Below, one piece after another: positions 26,489-35,032 of a stretch of DNA of 64,000 nucleotides (position 1 is its first letter; each line of letters begins with the position of its first letter). Position numbers and translations under genes: made by a program. Below the pieces are notes generated by a model. That model worked only from the letters and a program-made list of their open reading frames with translations, was not told the DNA's origin and ran no database searches. Origin of the DNA: Paracoccaceae bacterium. Its GTDB lineage: Bacteria; Pseudomonadota; Alphaproteobacteria; Rhodobacterales; Rhodobacteraceae. The stretch lies in NCBI GenBank assembly GCA_020425085.1, contig JAGQRW010000018.1, positions 62,001 through 126,000 on the forward strand, given 5' to 3'.

Positions 26489-28421
26489 GCGGCGGTGCCG
26501 GGCTTGTGATGTCGATGCGCCCGGAAATCCGGTCCGACTGGCTGATGCCGTGGCTGGTCTTGTCCCAGTAAAACGGTGCCAGCAACAGTTCATAAACCGC
26601 CTTGTAGGCGGCGATGGAACCCAGCGGCCAGTAAAACGGCATGGTCAGAACCCAGGGCATCAGGAACCGACGTTCCCGGCCAAAGGTGGCGATCAAGCCA
26701 AGCAGCGCCAGAACGGTTTCGGTCAGAACAAACGCCCAGCCAAGCACCCACCAGGCCGCGCCGGGCAACAGCGGCTGAAATGCCGGCGTGAAGCCAAGCG
26801 AGATCAGCCAGAACGACCAGATGGCCGGCGCCAGCAGGAAATTCGACAGCGTACCCAGCAGGATCACCTGAAAGGTCAGAAATCCCCTTGGGCCAAGCTG
26901 GTGCCATAGCTGTGCGGGGCTGCGCATATGGGTGATCCAGGTCATTGCATAACCCTTGAGCCAGCGCGAGCGTTGCTTGATCCACGGCAGGGTGGTGCAG
27001 TTCGCCTCTTCAAAGGTGGTGGTCGGCTCAAAGGTGCAGCGATATCCGTGCCGGGCCAGCCGCATGCCAAGATCGGCGTCCTCGGTCACGTTATGGGCAT
27101 CCCAGGCGCCGATCTCCTCCAGTACATGGCGGCGAAAGAACACGCTGGTTCCGCCCAGAGGCACCGGCAGGCGCAGGCGTTCGACCCCTTGCAGGACCAG
27201 ACGGAACCAGATGGCGTATTCGATGGTGAAACAGCGCGACAGCCAGTTCTGACGCGGGTTGTAATAGTCCAGATAGGCCTGCACGCAAGCAACATCCGGC
27301 GGCGAATTGCGCAGCTTTTGAACGATGCGCGAGATCTGATCGGCCTCGGGCGCGTCTTCGGCGTCATAGATACCGATGATATCGCCGCGGCAGAAATCAA
27401 GCGCATAATTCATCGCCCGCGGCTTGGTCTTGAGGCGAGAGGGCGGCACCTCGATCACGCGCATCCAGTGGGGCAGTGCGATCTGATCCACTGCCGCGCG
27501 GGTGCTTGTATCGCCCGCCTCCAGAATCAGGCAGATTTCCAGCAACTCCTTGGGATAATCGGTGATTTCCAGCCGCCGGATCAGATCGGGCAGGATTTTT
27601 TCCTCGCGGTATAGCGGCACCAGAACAGAAACCCGAGGCAGGCGCGGCGAGGGGTGGTTGCCGCGTGCAGGCAGCATTTCGGTGGGCCTGCGCCAGCGGT
27701 TTCGCGCCGCCTGTGCCAACGCCACCAGCCTGAGAAAGCTGACCGCAACCAGCGTCAGCATCACCCAGGCATAGATCAGCCACATCGCCGCCCGCGGCAC
27801 CAGCATCGCCGCCGCTGTAAGCAGCGCCAGCACCAGCACCACCAGCGGCAGGCGCATTGGTCGTGCCCAGATGCGACAGGAAAAACGTTCCGGACAGCGG
27901 ATGTTGGCCTTTTCCGACAAGGTGGCGCTGCACAGACGGGTCAGATGCCGGATCACCTGATCGCGGGTGGCGATGACGTAATCGGCATGGCGCAGTCCCG
28001 GTACCAGCAACAGGCGCAGGCGTTCAAACCCGGCCGGATCGGAAACCGCCATCACCACCTTGCCGCAGATCCGCCGCCAGGGGATACAGGCATGTTGCAG
28101 GAACAGATCGGTTTCGCCCACCTCGATCAGTTCGGGATCGGGCGGCGTCTGGTCGAGATCGACGCCGGGGGCTGCGAATTGCTGTACCAGTGCCGCCTGG
28201 ATATCCTGATCGCTGATCAGGCCATGGGCGCGCAAAATGGTGCCAAGCTGCACATCCTGACGTCGCTGAATGGTCAGACATGCGGCAAGATCATCCGCCG
28301 ACAGCTTGCCCTGATCGCACAGGATTTGCCCCAGGCGCAGCGGCTGGCGCGGTGTCGGCGGCATCTGCGCCGCATTGGCGGCCTGCAACGCGGCGCGGGA
28401 CTTGAAGGCGTGTACGGTCAT
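26451..28421 (-). CDS. MshEN-glycosyltransferase family 2 fusion
   Basis: A 656-residue inner-membrane protein. Residues 28-85 hold two copies of the c-di-GMP-binding MshEN motif: Arg29-Leu30-Gly31 to Gln52 and Gln58-Leu59-Gly60 to Gln81, with Gly38/Gly67 and the Leu pattern kept. A pair of membrane helices follows (about 200-245), then a GT2 catalytic domain with DAEDAPE, TEDADLG and QRSRWLKG (the QxxRW of processive synthases), then four or so helices. Predicted to make or export a polysaccharide under c-di-GMP control. The ATG at 28421 is the likeliest start. A perfect CtrA box lies 50 bp upstream. No other polysaccharide genes are adjacent. Confidence 0.88.
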   Translation of the reverse strand: MTVHAFKSRAALQAANAAQMPPTPRQPLRLGQILCDQGKLSADDLAACLTIQRRQDVQLGTILRAHGLISDQDIQAALVQQFAAPGVDLDQTPPDPELIEVGETDLFLQHACIPWRRICGKVVMAVSDPAGFERLRLLLVPGLRHADYVIATRDQVIRHLTRLCSATLSEKANIRCPERFSCRIWARPMRLPLVVLVLALLTAAAMLVPRAAMWLIYAWVMLTLVAVSFLRLVALAQAARNRWRRPTEMLPARGNHPSPRLPRVSVLVPLYREEKILPDLIRRLEITDYPKELLEICLILEAGDTSTRAAVDQIALPHWMRVIEVPPSRLKTKPRAMNYALDFCRGDIIGIYDAEDAPEADQISRIVQKLRNSPPDVACVQAYLDYYNPRQNWLSRCFTIEYAIWFRLVLQGVERLRLPVPLGGTSVFFRRHVLEEIGAWDAHNVTEDADLGMRLARHGYRCTFEPTTTFEEANCTTLPWIKQRSRWLKGYAMTWITHMRSPAQLWHQLGPRGFLTFQVILLGTLSNFLLAPAIWSFWLISLGFTPAFQPLLPGAAWWVLGWAFVLTETVLALLGLIATFGRERRFLMPWVLTMPFYWPLGSIAAYKAVYELLLAPFYWDKTSHGISQSDRISGRIDITSPAPPPSDWPKPRPRRS

Positions 28422-28470
28422 GTTCCGCCGGACTGTCGTTCTGGTTGCCGACAAGCCTGCGCAAACAAGG

Positions 28471-28485
28471 TTAATGAACCGTTAA
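28471..28485 (-). promoter_or_regulatory. CtrA box upstream of the glycosyltransferase
   Basis: TTAA (28471-28474), seven bases, TTAA (28482-28485): an exact match to the CtrA consensus TTAA-N7-TTAA. It lies between the carA stop and the glycosyltransferase start. It is the only exact match I noticed in the gaps I checked. Confidence 0.6.
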
Positions 28486-29661
28486 TCAGACCCGCTGCGT
28501 GGCCGCCTGTTCCATCAAGGTGACAAAACGCTGGAACAGGTAATAGCTGTCCTGCGGGCCGGGGCTGGCCTCGGGGTGCTGCTGTACGGAAAAGATCGGC
28601 CGCTCAGCCACGCGGATGCCGCAGTTCGACCCGTCAAACAGCGATACATGGGTTTCGATCACACCTTCGGGCAGGCTGGCGGTATCGACTGCGAAACCGT
28701 GGTTCATCGAGGTGATCTCGACCTTGCCGGTTTCCACATCCTTGACCGGGTGATTGGCACCGTGATGGCCGTGGTTCATCTTTACCGTCTTGCCGCCAAG
28801 GGCCAGCGCCAGCATCTGATGGCCAAGGCAGATGCCGAAAATGGGCAGATCGCGGCGTTTCAGAATGCCCTGGATCATCGGCACGGCATAGATCCCGGTC
28901 GCCGCCGGATCACCGGGGCCGTTGGACAGAAACACCCCTTCGGGATCGTGCGCCAGCACCTCATCGGCGGTGGCGGTGGCGGGTAGAACCGTTACATCAC
29001 AACCGGCCGAGGCAAGGCAGCGCAGGATGTTGCGTTTGGCGCCGTAATCAATCGCAACCACCCGGCGGCCCGGTGTGGTGCGGCGCGCATAGCCATCGGG
29101 CCAGGCCCAACGCATTTCATCCCAGCGATAGGATTGCGCGCAGGTGACCTCGCGCGCCAGATCCAGCCCTTCAAGCCCGGGAAAGGCGCGGGCGCGGGCA
29201 ACCATTTCAGCCAGATCGAAATTGCCTTCGGGGTCATGGGCGATGGCCACATGCGGCGCGCCCTGCCGGCGGATGGCGCGGGTCAGCCGGCGGGTATCGA
29301 CACCGCCGATGCCGATCCGGCCATTCTTGGCCAGCCAGTCCGGCAGATCGCCGGTCGAGCGGTAGTTGCTTGGCTCGCTTGGTTGCCATTTCACCACCAT
29401 GCCGCGCGCCACCGGGGCGGTGGCCTCGTCATCTTCGGGGTTGGTGCCGGTATTGCCGATATGCGGAAAGGTAAATGTCACGACCTGCCCGGCATAGCTG
29501 GGATCGGTCATGATTTCCTGATAACCGGTCATGGCGGTGTTGAAGCAAAGCTCAGCTTCGGCGGTGCCAGTTGCCCCGAAACCATGGCCATAAAACGCGG
29601 TTCCGTCGGCCAGAACGATGCAGCCGGTTGGTTTTCCGGGAAAATTTGGGGGGTTTGCCAT
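28486..29661 (-). CDS. carA: Carbamoyl-phosphate synthase small subunit
   Basis: A 391-residue glutamine amidotransferase subunit supplying ammonia to CarB for carbamoyl phosphate (arginine and pyrimidines). N-terminal CarA domain (GYQEIMTDPSYAGQ), then a class I glutaminase with the nucleophile in GICLGHQMLALALGG and the His-Glu pair in QQHPEASPGP. Length normal. The ATG at 29661 gives MANPPNFPGKP; a GTG at 29673 is an alternative. carB is not nearby. A predicted promoter lies at 29701-29729. Confidence 0.97.
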   Translation of the reverse strand: MANPPNFPGKPTGCIVLADGTAFYGHGFGATGTAEAELCFNTAMTGYQEIMTDPSYAGQVVTFTFPHIGNTGTNPEDDEATAPVARGMVVKWQPSEPSNYRSTGDLPDWLAKNGRIGIGGVDTRRLTRAIRRQGAPHVAIAHDPEGNFDLAEMVARARAFPGLEGLDLAREVTCAQSYRWDEMRWAWPDGYARRTTPGRRVVAIDYGAKRNILRCLASAGCDVTVLPATATADEVLAHDPEGVFLSNGPGDPAATGIYAVPMIQGILKRRDLPIFGICLGHQMLALALGGKTVKMNHGHHGANHPVKDVETGKVEITSMNHGFAVDTASLPEGVIETHVSLFDGSNCGIRVAERPIFSVQQHPEASPGPQDSYYLFQRFVTLMEQAATQRV

Positions 29662-29700
29662 GACGCTTACCACGGATGCTTCTAGGATTGAATTTTGCGG

Positions 29701-29729
29701 ACACTATGCGCTGTACGCCGTCTGGTCAA
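29701..29729 (-). promoter_or_regulatory. Predicted carA promoter
   Basis: Reading on the minus strand, TTGACC (complement of 29724-29729) and TAGTGT (complement of 29701-29706) are 17 bp apart, upstream of the carA start. The remaining bases to yqeY hold no other gene. Confidence 0.5.
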
Positions 29730-29857
29730 GTGTAGGGGCAATTTGATATATCTAGCAAAAACAAAGACTTGATTGTTGATGACAGAGTTGTCAGCCGGTC
29801 AAAGGCGCTGTATGGTTGCCGCCCAATACCAGGGCAAAGCGGCGGGGAGGCTGCGAT

Positions 29858-30310
29858 ATGCGCGAACGCATTACCAACGAGCTGAAGGACGCCATGCGGG
29901 CCAAGGATGCGCCGCGTCTGTCGACCATCAGGCTGATTCAGGCGGCGATCAAGGATCGTGACATCGCGGCGCGCACCGACGGAGTCGATCAGGGTGTGCC
30001 GGATGACGAGATCCTGGCGATTCTTGCCAAGATGATCAAACAGCGCCATGAATCCGCCAAAACCTATGAGGAAGCCGGCCGGCTGGAACTGGCGGAAAAG
30101 GAACGCGCCGAGATTCTGGTGATCGAGGAATTCCTGCCCCGCCAGCTTGCCGATGACGAGGTCGAGGCGGCGGTCAGGGAAGTTGTCGCCAAAACCGGCG
30201 CGCATTCGATTCGCGACATGGGCCGGGTGATGGCGGCGTTAAAGGAGCGTTACGCCGGGCAGATGGATTTTGGCAAGGCAGGCAGCGCGGTCAAACGATT
30301 GCTTGGCTAG
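29858..30310 (+). CDS. yqeY: GatB/YqeY domain protein
   Basis: A 150-residue protein that is a free-standing version of the helical tRNA-binding tail of GatB. It opens MRERITNELKDAMRAKD and contains the family motifs RLIQAAIKDRDI, QRHESAKTYEEAGRLELAEKE, EFLPRQL and MGRVMAALKERY. Function not well established; linked to tRNA amidotransferase-like activities. GGGGAGG lies 7 bases before the ATG. Divergent from carA. The next gene follows after 4 bp. Confidence 0.93.
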   Translation: MRERITNELKDAMRAKDAPRLSTIRLIQAAIKDRDIAARTDGVDQGVPDDEILAILAKMIKQRHESAKTYEEAGRLELAEKERAEILVIEEFLPRQLADDEVEAAVREVVAKTGAHSIRDMGRVMAALKERYAGQMDFGKAGSAVKRLLG

Positions 30311-30314
30311 GGTC

Positions 30315-30905
30315 ATGCGTGCCCCAAATACCCAAGCTCGCAAAACCCAAGTCCCGGCGCATCGGCAGGTATATATCCGGTTCATTCTGCTGATCCTGCT
30401 ACTGGCGGGTTATTTTGTCTATCTCACATGGGCTTACGATTTTCGCACCGGCAGCATTGCGGCGCTGCTGACCTGGTCGTTCTTTGTTCTGTGCACGCCG
30501 ATTGCCGATGCGGGGTTTTTGCTCGACTTTCCGCTCAGGCTGTTGTTCGGCATTCGCATGCTTTATTCCGAACTGGCGGTCTGGGCGATTGCCATCTCGC
30601 TCAACATCTCGGCGCTGCTCTGGTTTCCGTCCGAATATGAAACCACGGTGCTGACCCGGCTGCTTCACGGCATTCTGGTGACTCCCTGGCCTTATTGGTC
30701 GGTGATCGTGATTTCCTGTGGCGGCTCGTTCTTGTCGATCATCTTCGGTGATGAGCTGTTGGATGTGCTGCACCACCATCAGCGGGTCAAATATCACCGG
30801 CACGGTTTCAAGCGGGAACTGATCGTTCTGGTCTTTGCCTTTGTGATCGCGGTGGTGGCCTATTACCAGTTGCTGAACTCGTTGGGAATCGACACGGCGC
30901 AATAG
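30315..30905 (+). CDS. Polytopic membrane protein of unknown function
   Basis: A 196-residue protein with about five hydrophobic helices (first at about 20-38, FILLILLLAGYFVYL), a Trp/Pro-rich loop (VTPWPYWSVIVISCGG) and a cytoplasmic-looking HHHQRVKYHRHGFKRE segment of His, Arg and Lys between the last helices. I do not recognise the family. The clustered His residues (LHHHQRVKYHRHG) might bind metal or haem, but this is conjecture. It begins 4 bp after yqeY with no clear ribosome site, so translation is probably coupled. Confidence 0.7.
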   Translation: MRAPNTQARKTQVPAHRQVYIRFILLILLLAGYFVYLTWAYDFRTGSIAALLTWSFFVLCTPIADAGFLLDFPLRLLFGIRMLYSELAVWAIAISLNISALLWFPSEYETTVLTRLLHGILVTPWPYWSVIVISCGGSFLSIIFGDELLDVLHHHQRVKYHRHGFKRELIVLVFAFVIAVVAYYQLLNSLGIDTAQ

Positions 30906-30945
30906 GCGGGTTCCGGGGCAGGCAACGCCAATGGCCCTGATCGTG

Positions 30946-31488
30946 TCAGATTTCCGGCATTCTGGCCCTTGCCAGGGCGCGTTCCAGATCGTGGCAAAGC
31001 CTGACCCGTTCCTCGGGGCTGAGGAACGCGCCAAGCTCGATTTCGCGTTCCCCACCCTTCAGCGTCAGATAGTTTTCGACCGGCCCGCCTTCCTTCAGGA
31101 TATTCAGGCGCACCCAATAGGGGTTGGCCTGCCATTCCTGGCGCATTCGCCTTGGCGTATGGCGCACCACCTTCAGGAATTTGTGCGTCAGGGTCAGTTC
31201 CTCGAACAACTCGCCGTCACGGTAATTGCGTTCAATCGAATAACCCAGCGCCACCACCGCCCCCAGCAGGAACGGCAGCATCACCCACAGCGCATGACTG
31301 CCGAGAAGCGGTATCAGCGGTATCAGCAGAAACCCCCAGAGGATCAGCAACAGCCAGTGAAACCCCTTTCTTGGCAACGAGCGGTTGGGCCGGATGATGG
31401 CGTGGCTCAGAAGGCGCTGATCGGAAACCGAAAAGGCCCCGGATTGCACCGGGGCCTTTTCAGGTTCTGTCAGCCAGACAACCGGCAT
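30946..31488 (-). CDS. DUF2244 membrane protein
   Basis: A 180-residue protein with the DUF2244 layout: short N-terminus (MPVVWLTEP), the signature RPNRSLPRKGFHWLL, two adjacent helices (about 45-85), then RNYRDGELFEELTL and a soluble C-terminal domain (NPYWVRLNIL, LGAFLSPEERVRL). Function unknown, but it commonly travels with cytochrome oxidase genes. Here it starts inside the ctaD stop (TGATG), so it is coupled to ctaD. A terminator-like hairpin lies within its codons 10-20. Confidence 0.85.
   Translation of the reverse strand: MPVVWLTEPEKAPVQSGAFSVSDQRLLSHAIIRPNRSLPRKGFHWLLLILWGFLLIPLIPLLGSHALWVMLPFLLGAVVALGYSIERNYRDGELFEELTLTHKFLKVVRHTPRRMRQEWQANPYWVRLNILKEGGPVENYLTLKGGEREIELGAFLSPEERVRLCHDLERALARARMPEI
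31430..31461 (-). terminator. Terminator-like hairpin inside DUF2244 5' end
   Basis: A perfect 13-bp stem, GAAAAGGCCCCGG (31430-31442) with CCGGGGCCTTTTC (31449-31461), has a 6-base loop. On the ctaD strand it starts 27 bases after the ctaD stop and ends in TTTTC. It falls within the coding sequence of the DUF2244 gene. Confidence 0.6.
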
Positions 31489-33161
31489 CAGTGATGCGGG
31501 TGCTTGTCCCACATCTCGGGCTTGGGCAGGATCTCGAAAGTGTGTTCGGGCGGCGGCGAGGGCAGGGTCCATTCCAGCGTCTCGGCATGTTCACCCCAAT
31601 AGTTGTTCTCGGTCACGCGCTTGCCCCAGAGAAGCGTGTAAATCAGAATGCCGATGAAGAACACGAACGAGGCAAAGGTGATGAACGAACCGATCGACGA
31701 GACATAGTTCCAGTACGAGAACGCTTCCGGATAGTCGATGATCCGGCGCGGCATGCCCTGGCGGCCAAGAAAATGCTGCGGGAAAAAGGTCAGGTTGGCG
31801 CCGATGAACATGGTATAGAAATGTACCTGCCCGGCCCATTCCGGGTATTGCCGCCCCGACATCTTGCCGATCCAGTAATAAAAGCCGGCAAAGATGCAGA
31901 ACACCGCGCCAAGGCTCATCACATAGTGGAAATGCGCCACCACGTAATAGGTGTCCTGATAGATGCGGTCGATCGCCGACTGGCTGACCACGATGCCGGT
32001 AACGCCACCGACCGTGAACAGGAACAAGAAGCCGAATGCAAACAGCATCGGTGTTTTCAGTTGAATCGACCCGCCCCACATGGTGGCGATCCACGAGAAG
32101 ATCTTGATGCCCGTCGGCACTGCAATCACCATGGTTGCCAGCATGAAATAGCTTTGCTGCGTCAGCGACATGCCGACCGTATACATATGGTGCGCCCAGA
32201 CGATGAAGCCCAGAAACCCGATTGCCACCATGGCGTAAACCATCGGCAGATAGCCAAAGATCGGTTTTCTGGAAAAGGTCGAGACCACATGGCTGATGAT
32301 GCCGAACCCCGGAATGATGATCATGTAGACTTCAGGATGGCCAAAGAACCACAACAGATGCTGGTAAAGCACCGGGTCCCCGCCGCCTGCCGGATCAAAG
32401 AAGGTGGTGCCGAAATTGCGGTCGGTCAGCAGCATGGTGATGGCGCCCGCCAGTACCGGCAACGACAAAAGGATCATCAGCGCGGTGACAAAGATCGACC
32501 AGGGAAACAGCGGCGTCTTGTGCAGCGTCATGCCCGGTGCGCGCATGTTGAGGAAGGTGGTGATCATGTTGATCGCGCCAAGGATGGATGACGCGCCCGA
32601 CAGGTGTACGGCAAAGATGGCGAAATCCATCGACATGCCGCCCTCGGTGGTGGATAGCGGCGCGTAAAGCACCCAGCCAACCCCGGCGCCGGCCTGATCG
32701 TTGCCGCCCGGTGCCAGCAGGGACACCACCGCCAGTGATGAACCCGCAACATATAGCCAGTAGCTGAGGTTGTTCATGCGCGGAAACGCCATGTCCGGCG
32801 CGCCGATCATCAGCGGCATGAAATAGTTGCCAAAGCCGCCGAACAGCGCCGGAATGATCACGAAGAACATCATCAGGATGCCGTGGCCGGTGACCAGCAC
32901 GTTCCACAAATGCCCGTTCGGGGTGCAGCCTGCCGACGGGTCGGCAATGAACCGCGAACCTTCCATGCACAGGTACTGCACATCGGGATGCATCAGTTCC
33001 ATGCGCATATAGACCGTGAACAGCACCGACACAAAGCCAAGCGTACCGGCCGTGAACAGGTAAAGGATGCCGATATCCTTGTGATTGGTGGACATGAACC
33101 AGCGGGTAAAGAAGCCTTTAGGCGCGTGATCGTCATGGGCGTGAACGGCGGCGTCTGCCAT
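31488..33161 (-). CDS. ctaD: Cytochrome c oxidase subunit I (aa3 type)
   Basis: A 557-residue catalytic subunit of the terminal oxidase with about twelve helices. The haem and copper ligands are visible: His in [13 protein letters not shown], the Cu-B/Tyr helix [18 protein letters not shown], the double His of WAHHMYTVG and the haem pair of VAHFHYVMS. The K-channel and proton-exit residues appear normal. GGAGG lies upstream of the ATG at 33161, giving [15 protein letters not shown]; an upstream in-frame extension is rejected. ctaD is separate from ctaC/B/G/E, as in Rhodobacter and Paracoccus. Followed directly by DUF2244. Confidence 0.97.
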   Translation of the reverse strand: MADAAVHAHDDHAPKGFFTRWFMSTNHKDIGILYLFTAGTLGFVSVLFTVYMRMELMHPDVQYLCMEGSRFIADPSAGCTPNGHLWNVLVTGHGILMMFFVIIPALFGGFGNYFMPLMIGAPDMAFPRMNNLSYWLYVAGSSLAVVSLLAPGGNDQAGAGVGWVLYAPLSTTEGGMSMDFAIFAVHLSGASSILGAINMITTFLNMRAPGMTLHKTPLFPWSIFVTALMILLSLPVLAGAITMLLTDRNFGTTFFDPAGGGDPVLYQHLLWFFGHPEVYMIIIPGFGIISHVVSTFSRKPIFGYLPMVYAMVAIGFLGFIVWAHHMYTVGMSLTQQSYFMLATMVIAVPTGIKIFSWIATMWGGSIQLKTPMLFAFGFLFLFTVGGVTGIVVSQSAIDRIYQDTYYVVAHFHYVMSLGAVFCIFAGFYYWIGKMSGRQYPEWAGQVHFYTMFIGANLTFFPQHFLGRQGMPRRIIDYPEAFSYWNYVSSIGSFITFASFVFFIGILIYTLLWGKRVTENNYWGEHAETLEWTLPSPPPEHTFEILPKPEMWDKHPHH

Positions 33162-33254
33162 GTGAAATCCTCCTGTCCCGTCAATTTCCGGCGCGAATCC
33201 CGATCTGATCCGCAGTTTGTTATCTGAACTGGTAACGCAGCAAAGACGCTGCCT

Positions 33255-33269
33255 CAATAGATACTATTG
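33255..33269. promoter_or_regulatory. Palindrome in ctaD / DUF2189 divergent gap
   Basis: CAATAG-ATA-CTATTG is a perfect 6-bp-arm palindrome 94 bp upstream of the ctaD start and 166 bp upstream of the DUF2189 start. It could bind a regulator, but I recognise no family. The gap (33162-33434) holds no gene. Confidence 0.35.
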
Positions 33270-33434
33270 CGAAAACACAGGTTTTTTTCACGTCGCCGCC
33301 GCTACTGTTGGATATATTGCGACATGAAGGCGCGCGACTTTCCATTGATTGCTTGCCTTGACAGGGGTTTGCCGCAAATCTGGGGCGGCACCAGGCACTG
33401 GCCGCCGACAGCCGCAGATCTGAAGGAGACAGCG

Positions 33435-34223
33435 ATGAACCAGACCACCCAAGCGCCCGCACCGATGCCCAAAGTCCGCACCATCGGATTGCAGGATCTG
33501 CGCCACGCGCTTGCAGACGGCTGGCGCGATTTCCGCCAGGCACCGGTGTTTGGGCTGGTGATCGCCGGGATGTTCGTGCTTGGCGGCATCATCATTTATC
33601 TGCAACTGACGGTCTGGGAAAGTGCGTGGATGATCCTGCCGGTGGCGGTCGGCTTTCCGCTGATCGGCCCGTTCGTTGTGGTCGGGCTTTACGAGGTCAG
33701 CAACCAGCTTGAGGCGGGCCGCCGCCCTGACTGGAACACGGTTATTACCCGGATTTTTCGCCAGAAGGACCGGCAGATCCCGTCGATCGCCTTTATCGTG
33801 ACGTTCTTTTTCGGCATCTGGTTTTATCTGGCGCATCTGGTTTTCGCGCTGTTTTTCGGTCTGTCGGCAATGACCAATATCAGTTCCTCTTACGGGTTGC
33901 TCTATTCGCAGCAGGGTCTGGCCATGCTGGCGGTCGGCACGCTGGTCGGCGGCGCGCTGGCGCTGGTGCTGTTTTCGATCAGCGTCGTGTCGATTCCGCT
34001 GGTGGTCGATCGAGAGGTGGATTTCGTCACTGCCATGATCACCAGCGTGGCCTCGGTGGTTCGGAATTTTGCCGTGATGCTGGTCTGGGCGGCGCTGATC
34101 GGGGTCATGACGGTGGTTGCCATGCTGCCGATGTTTCTTGGCCTGCTGGTGGTGCTGCCGGTGCTGGGCCACGCCACCTGGCACCTTTACCGCCGCCTGC
34201 TGGAGCCTGCCTCGAGCGTTTGA
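33435..34223 (+). CDS. DUF2189 membrane protein
   Basis: A 262-residue protein with about six helices ([36 protein letters not shown], and on). The [21 protein letters not shown] segment and the repeated two-helix units fit the DUF2189 family, whose function is unknown. AAGGAGA lies 6 bases before the ATG at 33435. Divergent from ctaD. Its last 37 bp overlap the convergent lipB gene. Confidence 0.87.
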   Translation: MNQTTQAPAPMPKVRTIGLQDLRHALADGWRDFRQAPVFGLVIAGMFVLGGIIIYLQLTVWESAWMILPVAVGFPLIGPFVVVGLYEVSNQLEAGRRPDWNTVITRIFRQKDRQIPSIAFIVTFFFGIWFYLAHLVFALFFGLSAMTNISSSYGLLYSQQGLAMLAVGTLVGGALALVLFSISVVSIPLVVDREVDFVTAMITSVASVVRNFAVMLVWAALIGVMTVVAMLPMFLGLLVVLPVLGHATWHLYRRLLEPASSV

Positions 34224-34891
34224 AGGCGCATCGGACCGGGTTCATCCCCGAAAACCTGCTGAAAACCCGCCCTTAGCGCCAGGTCAAGATCGGCCATGGT
34301 CACCGGCAGGCCCAGATCGACCAGACTGGTGACGCCATGGCCGGCAATGCCGCAGGGAACGATGCCGGAGAAATGTTCAAGATCGGGGTCGACATTGATC
34401 GACAGCCCGTGAAACGCCACCCATTTGCGCAGCCGCACGCCGATTGCCGCGATCTTGTCATCGCGCACCGTGCCATCGGTCAGCGGTGGTTTTTCCGGGC
34501 GCGACACCCAGACACCGACCCGCCCCGGCCTGATCCCCGCATTCAGACCGAATTGCGCCAACGTGGCAATGATCCAGCCTTCCAGATTTTCCACATAGGC
34601 GCGCACATCGCGGCCGCGTTTGTTGAGATCGAGCATGGCATAGACCACCCGCTGTCCCGGCCCATGATAGGTATATTGCCCGCCGCGCCGGGTCTGGAAT
34701 ACCTGAAAACGTTCGGCATCGACCAGATCGGCGGCGCGCGCACTGCTGCCGGCGGTATATAGCGGCGGGTGTTCCAGCAGCCAGACAAGTTCATCCGCCT
34801 GGCCCTGAATGATGGCATCGACCCGTTGTTCCATTTCCGCCAGCGCCGCAGGATACTCGGTCAGTCCGGCGCTGATCCGCCATTCAACCAT
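34187..34891 (-). CDS. lipB: Octanoyl-[ACP]-protein N-octanoyltransferase
   Basis: A 234-residue LipB, which moves octanoate from acyl-carrier protein to E2 subunits and GcvH as the first step of lipoate assembly. Family motifs: [18 protein letters not shown], the catalytic Lys in [14 protein letters not shown] and the Cys in GIVPCGI. The ATG at 34891 gives [14 protein letters not shown], the usual family start in relatives; an ATG at 34951 would add 20 residues. Overlaps the convergent DUF2189 gene by 37 bp. Confidence 0.95.
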   Translation of the reverse strand: MVEWRISAGLTEYPAALAEMEQRVDAIIQGQADELVWLLEHPPLYTAGSSARAADLVDAERFQVFQTRRGGQYTYHGPGQRVVYAMLDLNKRGRDVRAYVENLEGWIIATLAQFGLNAGIRPGRVGVWVSRPEKPPLTDGTVRDDKIAAIGVRLRKWVAFHGLSINVDPDLEHFSGIVPCGIAGHGVTSLVDLGLPVTMADLDLALRAGFQQVFGDEPGPMRLQTLEAGSSRRR

Positions 34892-35032
34892 CGGTATTGC
34901 CGCTGATGATGCGACTTTTATCGCGCTTGCATTCGTGATATGCTTCGGCATCTAATGAGAAGGGCATGTCAACGCTTGTATTACGGAATCTGGCGTGCCG
35001 GTAACTGTATTTGCTTATTCCAGGAGGTGCAA

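Noticed and set aside
31488-33257. Longer start for ctaD at 33257
   Set aside because: The extension lacks family similarity; GGAGG and the family N-terminus mark 33161.
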